Positions 1 through 11,594 of a DNA stretch of 64,000 nucleotides are shown one piece after another. Each line of letters opens with the position of its first letter. The stretch's first letter is position 1. The translations under genes were made by a program, and so were the position numbers. The DNA is from Bifidobacterium callimiconis (lineage in GTDB: Bacteria > Actinomycetota > Actinomycetes > Actinomycetales > Bifidobacteriaceae). The stretch covers positions 248,001 to 312,000 of the forward strand of contig NZ_QXGJ01000001.1 of assembly GCF_003952005.1 (NCBI RefSeq), in the 5' to 3' direction. Under the pieces are notes generated by a model. The model did no database searches. It worked only from the letters and a program-made list of their open reading frames with translations, and was not told where the DNA came from.

Positions 1-1163
1 GCCAGATAGGCCTCGGCGTTACGGCGGATCTCGTCCACCGAATCACCGCCGAACTTCTCCAGCACGAACCGAGCGAGCGTCAGACGGACCATGGCCTCGG
101 CCACCACGGATGCGGCGGGTACGGCCGTGGTGTCGGAACGCTGGTTGATGGCCTGTGCGGTCTCTCCGGTCAGCACGTCCACGGTACGCAGCGCACGCGG
201 AATCGACGGAATGGGCTTCATGGCGGCGCGCACGCGAATCGGCTGGCCGTTCGACATGCCGCCTTCGATGCCGCCGGCACGGTTGGACAGACGGGTGATG
301 CGGCCGTTCTCGTCGGTCACGATCTCATCGTGGGCCTGAGAACCGGGACGGACCGCCTCAAGGAAGCCGTCGCCGATCTCCACACCCTTGATCGCCTGGA
401 TGCCCATGACCGCACCGGCCAGAGCGGCGTCGAGACGACGATCGGACTCCACGTAGGTGCCCAGTCCGGCGGGCACGCCGTAGGCCAGCACCTCGATCAC
501 GCCACCGACCGTATCGCCGCTCTTCTTGATCTCGTCGATGCGGGCCACCATGCGGGCCTCGCCTTCCTTGTCGAGGGTGCGGACCGGAGACGCGTCGAGC
601 GCCGCCACATCGTCGGGGGTCGGCAGCGGGGCGTTGTCATCAACACCGGCACCACCAATGGAGATCACATGGGCGACGGTACGAATGCCCAGCGTCTGTT
701 CAAGGAACTTGGCGGCCACGGCGCCCAGCGCCACACGGGATGCAGTCTCACGCGCGCTGGAGCGTTCCAGCACGGGACGGGCGTCGTCGAATCCGTACTT
801 GCGCATGCCGGTAAGATCGGCGTGACCGGGACGCGGACGGCTCAACGGCGCATTGCGTCCCTCACGAGGGATATCGTGATCAAGCGGATCGGCGCTCATG
901 ACCTCGGTCCACTTGGGCCACTCGGTGTTGGCGATCTCAATGGCGACCGGGGAACCCAGCGTGGAACCGTGACGCACGCCGGTGAGCATGCGCACCTTAT
1001 CCTCTTCGAACTTCATGCGGGCACCGCGTCCATACCCCAGACGGCGGCGCGCCAACGCGTCCTTGATGTCCTGGGATGTGACGGCCACGCCGGACGGCAA
1101 TCCCTCGATCATGGCCACCAGCGCCTCGCCATGTGATTCTCCAGCCGTCTGCCAGCGCAACAT
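1..1163 (-). CDS. aroC: Chorismate synthase, 3' end beyond the window
   Basis: Converts 5-enolpyruvylshikimate-3-phosphate to chorismate, the last shikimate-pathway step, using reduced FMN. The protein starts [17 protein letters not shown], the family N-terminus carrying the active-site His11. It continues with [10 protein letters not shown] at about residues 41-50 and [14 protein letters not shown] at about 111-124. The ATG at 1163 is preceded by GGAG at suitable spacing. About 387 codons are visible and the family is usually 390-400 aa, so only the last few residues are missing off the left edge. aroA, another gene of the pathway, lies at 47-48.7 kb and is not linked. Confidence 0.97.
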   Translation of the reverse strand, partial: MLRWQTAGESHGEALVAMIEGLPSGVAVTSQDIKDALARRRLGYGRGARMKFEEDKVRMLTGVRHGSTLGSPVAIEIANTEWPKWTEVMSADPLDHDIPREGRNAPLSRPRPGHADLTGMRKYGFDDARPVLERSSARETASRVALGAVAAKFLEQTLGIRTVAHVISIGGAGVDDNAPLPTPDDVAALDASPVRTLDKEGEARMVARIDEIKKSGDTVGGVIEVLAYGVPAGLGTYVESDRRLDAALAGAVMGIQAIKGVEIGDGFLEAVRPGSQAHDEIVTDENGRITRLSNRAGGIEGGMSNGQPIRVRAAMKPIPSIPRALRTVDVLTGETAQAINQRSDTTAVPAASVVAEAMVRLTLARFVLEKFGGDSVDEIRRNAEAYL

Positions 1164-1234
1164 CTCCCGCTCCTTTGTCAACGTATATTTCCGGTCGAAC
1201 GTTTGTCGTTCAACCTCGGTATATCTTACGAGTA

Positions 1235-1678
1235 ATGACGTACCTTTTCATTCCTACAGCAGTAGCCGGATTTGTGGTGACGTGTACCGATATACGGACA
1301 CGTCGGGTGCCACGTGCGGTGATCGCAGCCGGTCTGCTGACGCAGGTGATATGCATGGTCGCATGGTGTGCGGTGGCAGGACGATGGTCGCCGTTGATCA
1401 TAGGTTTGGGTCTTGCTCTGGGATCCGCGGCGGTGCAGCTGCTGCTGGCGATGATCCGTCCGGGAACGTTGGGATTCGGCGACGTGACATGCACGCTGAT
1501 GATGGGGCTCGCCGTGGGATGGTTCGGCGTGGAGGCCGTGTTGGTCTGGTGGCTTCTGATGGGAACGCTCGGCCTGCTCATGCTGGGCATACAGCAACGC
1601 CGGGGCAGGGATTCCATTCCCTTTGCCCCGGCGATCGTGCTGTCCGCGGTGATCGTGGTGCTGGCGTTCACGCTCTGA
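1235..1678 (+). CDS. A24-family prepilin peptidase-like membrane protein
   Basis: A 147-aa, mostly hydrophobic protein with the two aspartates expected of type IV prepilin peptidases of the A24 aspartic family: Asp19 in [11 protein letters not shown] near the N-terminus and Asp83 in the GFGD motif. It lacks the N-terminal methyltransferase domain of PilD and so resembles the short CpaA/TadV type that processes Flp/Tad prepilins. The ATG at 1235 is chosen because the in-frame sequence upstream overlaps the aroC promoter and is not protein-like. It is divergent from aroC and convergent with mltG. No pilin or Tad assembly gene is in the window, so its substrate must be encoded elsewhere. Confidence 0.8.
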   Translation: MTYLFIPTAVAGFVVTCTDIRTRRVPRAVIAAGLLTQVICMVAWCAVAGRWSPLIIGLGLALGSAAVQLLLAMIRPGTLGFGDVTCTLMMGLAVGWFGVEAVLVWWLLMGTLGLLMLGIQQRRGRDSIPFAPAIVLSAVIVVLAFTL

Positions 1679-1712
1679 TTCGTGTCGCCGCAAGCCCGCA
1701 AAATCCAACGGC

Positions 1713-2903
1713 CTAGTTCTCGGCCTCCCATGCCTCGTATTCCTTGGAGAACTGCTGGAATTCGTTCTCGTCGGCGGTGAACTTCGTTTCACCCGTATCG
1801 AGGTTGACGGTCACGAAGTACAGCCAGTCGCCTTCCTCCGGATTCATCGCAGCCTTGATGGCGTTGTCGCCCGGCTGATTGATGGGGGTTGGCGGCAGTC
1901 CCTTCTGGGAACGGGAATTGTAGGGATTGCTGGTGTCGTTGAGCATCGCCTTGGTCAGTGCACGCGGTTCGACGTTGTTGCCGTAGGCGATCACGGAATC
2001 CATACCGAGCGGCATGTCCTTGGCGAGTCGGTTCTCGATCACCCGGGTTACCTTGCCGTAGTAGTCGGACTTGTTCACCTCGCCTTCGGCGATGGACGCG
2101 ATCTTGAGGATGCGCTCCCTGTCGTCGCCGGTGGGCACGCCAAGCTGGTCGAGCTTGGTGATACGCTTCTCGACCATCATCTTCATGATGGCTTCGGCCG
2201 ACTTCTGATCCTTGACGTTGTAGTTTCCGGGTTCCAGCCAGCCTTCGAAGCTGCCTCCCGCCTCGGCGGGAAGAATGCCGTCGCCCTTGTTGTCAATGAT
2301 GGCTTGGAATTCCGAACGGTCGATGCCAGAAAGTTCGGCGGCCTGATCCAGCACGGCGCTGAGCCGCTCACCGGAATTGACCACGAGGAAGCCCTTGGCC
2401 TTGCTGGAATCGGTAAGCACCTTCACCACAGCGTCGGCCTTCATACGGTACTTCAGTTCGAACACGCCCGGCTGCAGATGATTCTCAAGACCGGCGTTAC
2501 GCACCGCCTGCTGGAATGCCGCGCTGGATTTGACGATGCCTTTCTTCTCCAGATTGTCGCCGATCTGCACGCTGTTCTGGCCGCTTTCCACGGTGAACTC
2601 CACATCACCGGAGCCGGGACCGGGATAGTCCGCGGCCTCGGTACGGGTGACCTCCACGGCGTTACGGACCGCCCCCAGTTTGGAGAACAGCAGCCAGCCG
2701 CATAGACCGACCAGAACGACGAACACCACCGCGATGATGACCTTGATCTGCCGGGCTCGCTGCTGCTTGCGCCGATACTTCTGCATCTCCTTGCGGGAGC
2801 GAGGAGGACGCGGAGGGGTGTTGGAGGCGGACTCGGGCTCACCGTCCCCGCCGACCCATTCGGCCTGTTCAGCGAAAAAGTCCTGCATATCGTCGTCGGC
2901 CAT
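1713..2903 (-). CDS. mltG: Endolytic murein transglycosylase MltG (YceG family)
   Basis: A 396-aa membrane-anchored enzyme that cleaves nascent glycan strands and is proposed to terminate peptidoglycan polymerisation. After a charged, Pro-rich cytoplasmic N-terminus (about residues 25-50) there is one transmembrane segment at about 54-74 and then an extracytoplasmic YceG domain. The catalytic region IASIAEGEV (Glu273/Glu275) and the downstream GLPPTPINQPGDNAIKAA motif are family hallmarks. The ATG at 2903 shares one base with the ruvX stop codon (TGATG), which indicates translational coupling. A TTG one codon upstream is a less likely start. Confidence 0.93.
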   Translation of the reverse strand: MADDDMQDFFAEQAEWVGGDGEPESASNTPPRPPRSRKEMQKYRRKQQRARQIKVIIAVVFVVLVGLCGWLLFSKLGAVRNAVEVTRTEAADYPGPGSGDVEFTVESGQNSVQIGDNLEKKGIVKSSAAFQQAVRNAGLENHLQPGVFELKYRMKADAVVKVLTDSSKAKGFLVVNSGERLSAVLDQAAELSGIDRSEFQAIIDNKGDGILPAEAGGSFEGWLEPGNYNVKDQKSAEAIMKMMVEKRITKLDQLGVPTGDDRERILKIASIAEGEVNKSDYYGKVTRVIENRLAKDMPLGMDSVIAYGNNVEPRALTKAMLNDTSNPYNSRSQKGLPPTPINQPGDNAIKAAMNPEEGDWLYFVTVNLDTGETKFTADENEFQQFSKEYEAWEAEN

Positions 2904-3370
2904 CAAACCTCCATACCCGCTATATCCGTGCGTTTGCGCGCGTTCGTATCCAAAGCCTCCTGCAGCAGCACCACGGCGGACTGCTGGTCTATGCTCGGCC
3001 GATGGTCACGGGTCCTGAGCCCGGCCTCGCGAAGCTGACGGTGCGCGTCGACCGTCGTCAACCGTTCGTCCAACAATTCTACCGTGGCGGCGATGCCGTC
3101 CTCGTCGAGACGGCGTTCCAAGGCCTTGGCCCAGCGTCGAGCCTTCTTGGCGCTTTTGCCTTCGGTGCCATCCAATTGCAAAGGATGGCCTACAACCACA
3201 TGAATGATGCGCTCGTCCTCGATGACGTCGAGGACATCGTCAAGCGCATGAAAATAATCGTCTCCCCATACCTGCACATTGCCGATGGGGTGCGCGAAGG
3301 TAAGCTCCGGGTCGGACTTCGCGAGTCCGACCCGGGCGTTACCGAGATCCACGCCCAACCAACATGACAT
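2903..3370 (-). CDS. ruvX: Putative pre-16S rRNA nuclease / RuvX (YqgF family)
   Basis: A 155-aa RNase H-fold protein of the YqgF/RuvX family, proposed to mature the 16S rRNA 5' end or act as a Holliday junction resolvase. The first acidic residue is Asp8 in GVDLGNARVGLA. The VVVGHPLQLDGTEG stretch follows at about residues 58-71, and DERLTT carries further conserved residues. It sits between alaS (20 bp upstream) and mltG (TGATG overlap), an order common in actinobacteria, so the three are probably co-transcribed. Confidence 0.93.
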   Translation of the reverse strand: MSCWLGVDLGNARVGLAKSDPELTFAHPIGNVQVWGDDYFHALDDVLDVIEDERIIHVVVGHPLQLDGTEGKSAKKARRWAKALERRLDEDGIAATVELLDERLTTVDAHRQLREAGLRTRDHRPSIDQQSAVVLLQEALDTNARKRTDIAGMEV

Positions 3371-3390
3371 GGAATACTCCGTCCCGCTGA

Positions 3391-6072
<2,682 letters not shown>

Positions 6073-6168
6073 GGACGTGCGACTCCTTTAATTGATTGGC
6101 TTGCGGGCACGGCGATCGGCCCGCGAAAATTATTGATGCTGATCGCGGCGGACTGGGCCTGCGATCGA

Positions 6169-6414
6169 CTAGCGGGCGGTCCGTTCGATGAATTCGCGGT
6201 TGAGCTGGTCCTCACGGTCTCGACGATGCTGCTGGAAGTCGTCGAACAGGGCCTGCACCGTCTGCAGGGTGATGGGCGGCTGCTCCTCATCGGGACCGAA
6301 CACGAACTGTCGTGCCGGTTCGGGCGTGTGGGCCTTCACGTAGGCCTGTGCCTTGGTCACGGCCATGATCCCGATGCCCACGCCGAGCGAGACCCAGAAG
6401 ATGCGTTTGAACAT
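6169..6414 (-). CDS. Small membrane protein, DUF6167-like
   Basis: An 81-aa protein with one N-terminal transmembrane segment (about residues 4-22) and a charged C-terminal tail rich in Arg, Asp and Gln. A strong GGGGGAG ribosome-binding site precedes the ATG. It begins one base after the stop of the DUF948-like gene and lies 96 bp upstream of alaS. Paired small proteins of this kind upstream of alaS are common in actinobacteria. The function is unknown, and the family name is assigned from position and general features only. Confidence 0.7.
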   Translation of the reverse strand: MFKRIFWVSLGVGIGIMAVTKAQAYVKAHTPEPARQFVFGPDEEQPPITLQTVQALFDDFQQHRRDREDQLNREFIERTAR

Positions 6415-6415
6415 G

Positions 6416-6826
6416 CTACTCCCCCTTGGATGCGTCGGACAGCGGCGACGGCTCGGTATGGCGACCGGCTGCGCGACGGTTCAGGAAGTCCTGCGCCGTA
6501 GCCTTGAGAGCCCACACGGCGGAGGCGGCCTTGATCACCGGCTTGCCGAGGAACGATCCATACAGGTCGGTCAGTGCACCGACGTTCGTGGCGGAACGCT
6601 GCGCGGCATCGGAGATGGTGTTGACATCCTCGAGGGAACGATTGACCTTCTGCACGGTGGTCACGCCCTCGTCAAGGGCGGGAAGCGCATGGTCTCCGGT
6701 GTCCTTGACGGTCTGTGCGATCTGATCGAACAGCTTGCCCAGACGAATCAGTGGGTAGATCATGAATCCCGCCAGAATGGCGAACGCGATGGCCGCGATC
6801 AGGCCGGCGATCTGACCGATATCCAT
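6416..6826 (-). CDS. DUF948 domain-containing membrane protein
   Basis: A 136-aa protein with an N-terminal transmembrane helix (about residues 7-26) followed by a heptad-rich region (LGKLFDQIAQTVKDTGDHAL and onward). This resembles DUF948 proteins, which look like signalling or chemotaxis coiled coils but have no known role. The C-terminus is short and polar. It is the first gene of a likely operon with the 81-aa protein and possibly alaS-ruvX-mltG. Confidence 0.75.
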   Translation of the reverse strand: MDIGQIAGLIAAIAFAILAGFMIYPLIRLGKLFDQIAQTVKDTGDHALPALDEGVTTVQKVNRSLEDVNTISDAAQRSATNVGALTDLYGSFLGKPVIKAASAVWALKATAQDFLNRRAAGRHTEPSPLSDASKGE

Positions 6827-6951
6827 TGCCGAATACCTCGTTTCCTTGACAACTTCCCGCGTCCCGGACGCAATACAAATCCAAAGGCTATCACCTACGG
6901 CGAACAGTACCGTTATATTCGCCTATTCGCCGCAGGCGGTTCACGCTCGGC

Positions 6952-7629
6952 TCACTGATTGTAGGAGACGATGGTGATGCCGCCGCCGTCCAGCGGACGG
7001 GTCGGATCGTAGTCGAGCACGGTGACGCTGCCGTTCGCCGGGCGTTCGCTCAGATCGTAGCCGGCAGGCGCGAATCGATGCATCAGGCTGAGCAGCGTGT
7101 TGCCATGGGAGATCACCAGCACGTCGTCGCCGTCCTTGAGTGCGGGGTTGGCGGCGATGATGTCGAAGCCGCCCTCCACACGCCGCCAGTATTCGGTTTC
7201 GCTTTCGGCGTCATGGAACGGATCGGCTTCCTTGAGGAAGTCCTTGGTGGCACCGAGACCGAACTTCTCCACGATGGCGTTGTAGGTCTTGACTCCATGC
7301 GGCGCGCCGGCGGCGTACCATGCCATGGCCATGTCGAGGCCTTCGTAGTAGCCGTAGAACTGCTCGCGGAAGTGCATGTCCACGGTCAGTTCGGGACGCT
7401 GATGGCCGGCCTGCTCGTTGATGTCGAGGATGGATCGTGCGGTCAGTTCGGCGCGGGTGGTATCGGAGCAGTAGGCCGCCGCGAAATCGAGACCCTCCAG
7501 CTTATGGCCGGCCTTTTCGGCGTCGGCGATGCCGGATTCGGTCAGCGGTGAGTTCGACCAGCCCTGCAGACGGTTGTACCGGTTGAAATAGGTCTGTCCA
7601 TGACGGACCAGATGCAGATGAAACGTCAT
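6952..7629 (-). CDS. Histidine phosphatase family protein
   Basis: A 225-aa branch-1 histidine phosphatase (phosphoglycerate mutase-like fold). The catalytic motif is LVRHGQTYFN with Arg9-His10-Gly11, followed by RLQGWSNSPLTE. The second catalytic histidine is in VISHGNTLL at about residue 175. The substrate cannot be read from the sequence: relatives include cofactor-dependent mutases, phosphosugar phosphatases and alpha-ribazole phosphatase. It is separated by 19 bp from a second member of the same family, and both share the RLQG element, so they may be an old tandem duplication that has diverged. Confidence 0.9.
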   Translation of the reverse strand: MTFHLHLVRHGQTYFNRYNRLQGWSNSPLTESGIADAEKAGHKLEGLDFAAAYCSDTTRAELTARSILDINEQAGHQRPELTVDMHFREQFYGYYEGLDMAMAWYAAGAPHGVKTYNAIVEKFGLGATKDFLKEADPFHDAESETEYWRRVEGGFDIIAANPALKDGDDVLVISHGNTLLSLMHRFAPAGYDLSERPANGSVTVLDYDPTRPLDGGGITIVSYNQ

Positions 7630-7648
7630 AGCTTTGATTATCCCACGC

Positions 7649-8479
7649 TCAGCCCGCGATGGGCTTCCACCGGGGCATATCGTCGTTGCGAAGTTCCTCG
7701 GGACCGTTCTCCCAGTCCGTCAGTCCCGCAATGGCCGGACCGGTGTTGAATTCGTCGAGCGTCCACCGCAATGCGCCGTCACCGGCGAATACGGGAGTGA
7801 GTCTCGACCAGAAGGCATTGCGCATGGATCCAAGATTGCTGAGATTGTCGGGGTCCATGCCGACCAGGGTCTCGATGGTGGCCACGATCCAAGATCCGTG
7901 CCCCACGATGACCAGCGTGGTCTCCCGTTCCTCGTCACGGGATCGGGAGACGATGTCGATCACCGCGTCCGCGCCACGCCGACCGACATGGGTGCGGCTT
8001 TCCACCCCGTACTTGGTCTCGCCGCCGGTATGAGCCTTCCAGGACGCGTAGGCTTCGGCATCCATCGCACGCATTTCCGGTCGGGTCAGTCCCTCCCACC
8101 GTCCGAAGGCGCGCTCTCGCATGCGTTCGTCCAGCTCGACTGGCAGACCGAGGATGTCGGCGAACGCGTGAGCGGTCTGCTGGGCACGGAACAGGTCGGA
8201 TGCCACCACTTTCAGGGTTTTGCGGGCCGCAGACGCCTTGCGGTATTCCTCGGTGCTGCTCGGCCGCGCCGCCTGCGGTCCCGGCTGCGGCAGGGTTTCG
8301 GGATAGTCGGCAATGCGACTGACCTTGGCCCAGTAGTATCGCCGGGCCAGCTCGTATCCGGTCTGATCGGCCTGCCATTGGCCGACGATGTCGAGCGGAA
8401 CGTCGATCTGCCCCTGCAGCCGACGTTCAAGATTGAAGCAGGTACGTCCGTGTCGCACCATCACCACTTCGGTAATCAT
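7649..8479 (-). CDS. Histidine phosphatase family protein
   Basis: A 276-aa histidine phosphatase with MVRHGRTCFN (Arg9-His10-Gly11), RLQGQIDVPLD, and a second histidine in IVGHGSW. Central RARQ-like and ERAFGRWEG segments (about residues 100-125) match the usual conserved acidic position of the fold. The start at 8479 is chosen because the reading frame upstream overlaps the promoter of the divergent response-regulator gene and is not family-like. It lies directly upstream of the other histidine phosphatase on the same strand. Confidence 0.88.
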   Translation of the reverse strand: MITEVVMVRHGRTCFNLERRLQGQIDVPLDIVGQWQADQTGYELARRYYWAKVSRIADYPETLPQPGPQAARPSSTEEYRKASAARKTLKVVASDLFRAQQTAHAFADILGLPVELDERMRERAFGRWEGLTRPEMRAMDAEAYASWKAHTGGETKYGVESRTHVGRRGADAVIDIVSRSRDEERETTLVIVGHGSWIVATIETLVGMDPDNLSNLGSMRNAFWSRLTPVFAGDGALRWTLDEFNTGPAIAGLTDWENGPEELRNDDMPRWKPIAG

Positions 8480-8578
8480 CGTGTTCCATCCATTCCATGC
8501 CGTGTCCGTGACGGTAATCGTCGTATCGTTCTTATCATATGCTGAACACAGGTATTGAAGATCGGCCGGGGAGGCACG

Positions 8579-9283
8579 ATGAGAATTCTGCTGGCGACGT
8601 TGAACACGGCGTTGCGCAATGCGGTACGTGCGGCGTTGGAGTCCGCCGGACACGTCGTGGAGACGATTCCCGCAGGGGATGATGACGATGGCGTGTTCGA
8701 CGCCTCCGCCGCGGAACTGATCATCATGGACGATGCGTTTCCACGGCAGGCGGATCGCGAGGATCTGGATCTTCTCGTTGCGCAGATGATGCATGCCAGG
8801 CTGCTCTGCCTGCGTACACCCACGCTGACGGCCGGCCACGACTCCCCTGACGTCGCACATGACGGTCATGACGAGGCGACCGAGGCCGGCGTACTATCGC
8901 AGATCGACGACGAACTGTATAAGCCGTTCTCCGATGCGGAACTGCTTGCCCATGTCCGCCGTCTGTCTCGCGTCGACGACGCCGAGGACACGACGATCCT
9001 GACCCGTGGCGATCTGGCGCTGGATACTGACTCCAGACGGGCGTTCTACGGGGATCTGGGCCGCCCGCTCCCCCTGTCTCCACGTGAGTATGCGGCATTG
9101 GAGATGCTGGTCCGTGCCGACGGCGGGTATCTGACGTTCGATGAGCTGCTGGAGGGGGTGTGCGGCAACGGGTTCTTCGAGCAGCGCGACATCATGGCCA
9201 CGGCCATGCGTTCCCTTGCACGCAAACTCCAACGTGCCGGCCTGTTCCTCACGCAGCGTGGCGACCGATACCGCATCGGATGA
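8579..9283 (+). CDS. Orphan OmpR/PhoB-type response regulator with degenerate receiver
   Basis: A 234-aa protein. Residues 1 to about 120 follow a receiver layout: hydrophobic strand MRILLAT, a central IIMDDAF strand with a possible phosphoacceptor Asp, and the conserved Lys in LYKPFSDAELLAHVRRL. The acidic pair that normally binds Mg after the first strand is absent, because the sequence there is ATLNTA. The C-terminal half is a winged-helix DNA-binding domain (LPLSPREYAALEMLVRADGG; AMRSLARKL), ending DRYRIG. No histidine kinase is adjacent. The start ATG has a GGGGAGG ribosome-binding site. It may act independently of phosphorylation. Confidence 0.85.
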   Translation: MRILLATLNTALRNAVRAALESAGHVVETIPAGDDDDGVFDASAAELIIMDDAFPRQADREDLDLLVAQMMHARLLCLRTPTLTAGHDSPDVAHDGHDEATEAGVLSQIDDELYKPFSDAELLAHVRRLSRVDDAEDTTILTRGDLALDTDSRRAFYGDLGRPLPLSPREYAALEMLVRADGGYLTFDELLEGVCGNGFFEQRDIMATAMRSLARKLQRAGLFLTQRGDRYRIG

Positions 9284-9328
9284 CGCACCGAGGCCTGTGG
9301 GCGGTCGGTGGTAATTGGAAACCGAGGG

Positions 9329-9688
9329 CTAGCTGATCACGGCTCCGAACGGCATGAGGGCGAGCTTGGCCATCTTGAAGGACTGGATGCCAAAGGGAAT
9401 GCCGATGATCGTGATGCAGTTGGCCAGTCCGGCGAGGACATAGCCGATGGCCATCCACAGTCCCGCGACGATGATCCAGATGATGTTGAGCAGCAGGGAG
9501 CCGAGTCCTCCTCCGTAATCCACATGCCTGCCGAACGGCGTGAGCGTGAGTTGGGCCATCTTGAAGGCTTGGAGTCCCAGCGGAATACCGATGATCGTGA
9601 TGCAGAGGATAATGCCGATGACGGCCCAGCCCAGCGCGAGGAAGAGCCCACCGAGGATCAGCCAAAGAATGTTACCGAGCAGTCTCAT
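9329..9688 (-). CDS. YccF domain-containing membrane protein
   Basis: A 119-aa membrane protein made of two similar halves. Each has a long hydrophobic stretch followed by the same signature (CITIIGIPLGLQAFKMAQLTLTPFG and CITIIGIPFGIQSFKMAKLALMPFG, shown here only as family markers), i.e. an internal duplication as in YccF proteins. The function is unknown. The ATG at 9688 has AAGGTGG upstream; the in-frame extension further upstream is not conserved-looking. It stands alone and convergent with the response regulator. Confidence 0.85.
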   Translation of the reverse strand: MRLLGNILWLILGGLFLALGWAVIGIILCITIIGIPLGLQAFKMAQLTLTPFGRHVDYGGGLGSLLLNIIWIIVAGLWMAIGYVLAGLANCITIIGIPFGIQSFKMAKLALMPFGAVIS

Positions 9689-9860
9689 GATTGCGATGCC
9701 ACCTTGTTTTATGCGTGTGATTATCCGTATGTCTTCATTATGGATGCGTATGGGTGACGCCACCATCGGGGTTTGCCCTGATTGTTCCCCGATTCGTCCC
9801 CGATAACCAGCGGCCACGAAGTCGGCGGCATTCCGAATACCGGTATTCGGGTATGGAAAA

Positions 9861-9892
9861 GCCCTGCGGCCACGAGGACGCGCAGGGCGAAA
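9861..9892 (-). terminator. Probable terminator of rpsD
   Basis: An 8-bp perfect stem (GCCCTGCG, 9861-9868, with CGCAGGGC, 9881-9888) lies just after the rpsD stop. Read on the minus strand it is followed by TTTTCC, which fits an intrinsic terminator. Confidence 0.75.
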
Positions 9893-9910
9893 TGCTGAAC
9901 TGAACCAGGA

Positions 9911-10537
9911 TCAGCGAGCGTAGAACTCGACCACGTACTGGATGTTCACCTGAACCGGGATCTCCTCGGCGAGGGGCTTGCGGGTCAGGGTGGCCTTCAG
10001 CGAGGCGAGGTCGACGTCCAGGTAGCCCGGGACGGCCGGCAGCACGTCACGGTGCACGCCTTCGGCGGCAGCCTGGAAGGGCTCCATGGTCTGGCTCTTC
10101 GGACGGACCTGAATGGTCTGGCCGGGGCGCACCTTGTAGCTCGGACGATCCACCTTGTTGCCGTCGACCATGATATGGCCGTGCACGACGAACTGACGAG
10201 CCTGGGCGGTGGTGCGGGCGAAGCCGGCACGCAGCACGAGGGCGTCGAGGCGGGACTCGAGGTCCTGCAGCATGGCGTTACCGGTCTGGCCGGCCTCGTG
10301 GGTGCCCTTCTCGTAGGCGGCGCGCAGCTGCTTCTCGGAGATGCCGTACTGAGCGCGCAGACGCTGCTTCTCACGCAGACGAACGGCGTAATCGGACTCG
10401 GTGCGACGACGGGTGCGGCCGTGCTCGCCGGGGGCGTACGGACGCTTCTCGAAGATGCGCTGGGCCTTGGGGGTCAGAGCGATGCCGAGGGCGCGGGAAA
10501 GACGCACCTGACGGCGGGAGCGCTGAACGTTAGTCAT
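9911..10537 (-). CDS. rpsD: 30S ribosomal protein S4
   Basis: A 208-aa S4 protein. The N-terminal region contains KRPYAPGEHG and an Arg-rich segment. The S4 RNA-binding domain lies at about residues 95-160 and includes ESRLDALVLRAGFARTTAQ and VVHGHIMVDG. It nucleates assembly of the 30S body and in many bacteria represses its own operon. It is monocistronic here with its own terminator, unlike the alpha-operon arrangement of E. coli. Confidence 0.98.
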   Translation of the reverse strand: MTNVQRSRRQVRLSRALGIALTPKAQRIFEKRPYAPGEHGRTRRRTESDYAVRLREKQRLRAQYGISEKQLRAAYEKGTHEAGQTGNAMLQDLESRLDALVLRAGFARTTAQARQFVVHGHIMVDGNKVDRPSYKVRPGQTIQVRPKSQTMEPFQAAAEGVHRDVLPAVPGYLDVDLASLKATLTRKPLAEEIPVQVNIQYVVEFYAR

Positions 10538-10750
10538 GAATGTTCATCCTTTGTTTCTGTCGTTATCTGAACGGAACGCGCGACATGCGCCACGCGCTGA
10601 GCCGGCCTCTCCAATGCTTCACCATGCCATGGCACGAATGGCCGTGATGCACTCACAGCCACCGACCCATTGATGGGCTAAGGCTCCAGATAGGTTTCTA
10701 CCTGATGGCAGACACCAAAAATAGAAGTGTACGGCAGTGCTCGGACTTTG

Positions 10751-11593
10751 TCATTGCTGCGGCCTGTCGGCGAGTCGCCCGGCGTCCAAAGTGAGTACAC
10801 GATCGGCATAGGGCAGTGCGTCGGCGTCATGGGTGACCATGAGCACGGCCGTGCCCCGGTCGGCGAGGTCGCGCAGCAGACGCATGACGATGAGCGTGCT
10901 TTCTGCGTCAAGATCTCCGGTGGGCTCATCGGCGATCAGCAGCTTCGGTCGATTCATCAGCGCACGGGCGATGGATACGCGACGCATCTCGCCGCCGGAC
11001 AGTTCCTTGGGATAGCTGTCGGCAAGGTCGTCGACCTGCAACTCGGCCAGCAACGCGTGGGCACGCGTCGACAACGCGTCGGGCTTCGCGGCGGTCGGTT
11101 CGGGAACATGTACCGGAGTTATGACGTCAGGCATGTCCGGATCGTCGGCCGGCACCGGTTCCGACGACTCGACATCGTCATTCCCGCCCTTGGGATCGAT
11201 AGGGTTGCCGTCGGTCTGACTATCGGATTCATCCGGGGAACAATCCGATTCATCCGGGAAGAAGAGCGCGGGCAGGATCACGTTGTCCAGCGCAGTCAGG
11301 TTGGGCAGCAGCGTCTGGCTCTGGGTGACGAAGCCGATGGTGCGATTGCGCAGCCGGGACAACGCCTTGTCGTCGAGGTCGGCCACAGTCTGCCCGTCGA
11401 TCGTCACCGTGCCCGAGGTGGGTCGCAAGAGTCCGGACACCATGTTGAGCAGCGTGCTCTTTCCGTTGCCCGACCTGCCGACGATGGCGACGAGTTCCCC
11501 GCCCTCCATGGACAGGTTCACATGATCGACCGCCGCGAACGGCACGCCGCGACGGGTGAACTCACGGGTCAGATCCTTGATCTCAAGCAGCAT
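10751..11593 (-). CDS. ABC transporter ATP-binding protein, MacB/LolD type, with acidic insertion
   Basis: A 280-aa ATPase of the exporter-type family that pairs with FtsX-fold permeases. Walker A is GRSGNGKS (residues 39-46), the Q-loop is in VTQSQTLLP (about 89-97), the signature is LSGGE (198-202) and Walker B is LLIADEP (218-224). Between Q-loop and signature, about residues 112-172, there is an unusual roughly 60-residue insertion dominated by Asp, Glu, Ser and Pro. It begins one base after the permease stop codon, so the two are coupled. The substrate is unknown. Confidence 0.93.
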   Translation of the reverse strand: MLLEIKDLTREFTRRGVPFAAVDHVNLSMEGGELVAIVGRSGNGKSTLLNMVSGLLRPTSGTVTIDGQTVADLDDKALSRLRNRTIGFVTQSQTLLPNLTALDNVILPALFFPDESDCSPDESDSQTDGNPIDPKGGNDDVESSEPVPADDPDMPDVITPVHVPEPTAAKPDALSTRAHALLAELQVDDLADSYPKELSGGEMRRVSIARALMNRPKLLIADEPTGDLDAESTLIVMRLLRDLADRGTAVLMVTHDADALPYADRVLTLDAGRLADRPQQ

Positions 11594-11594
11594 G

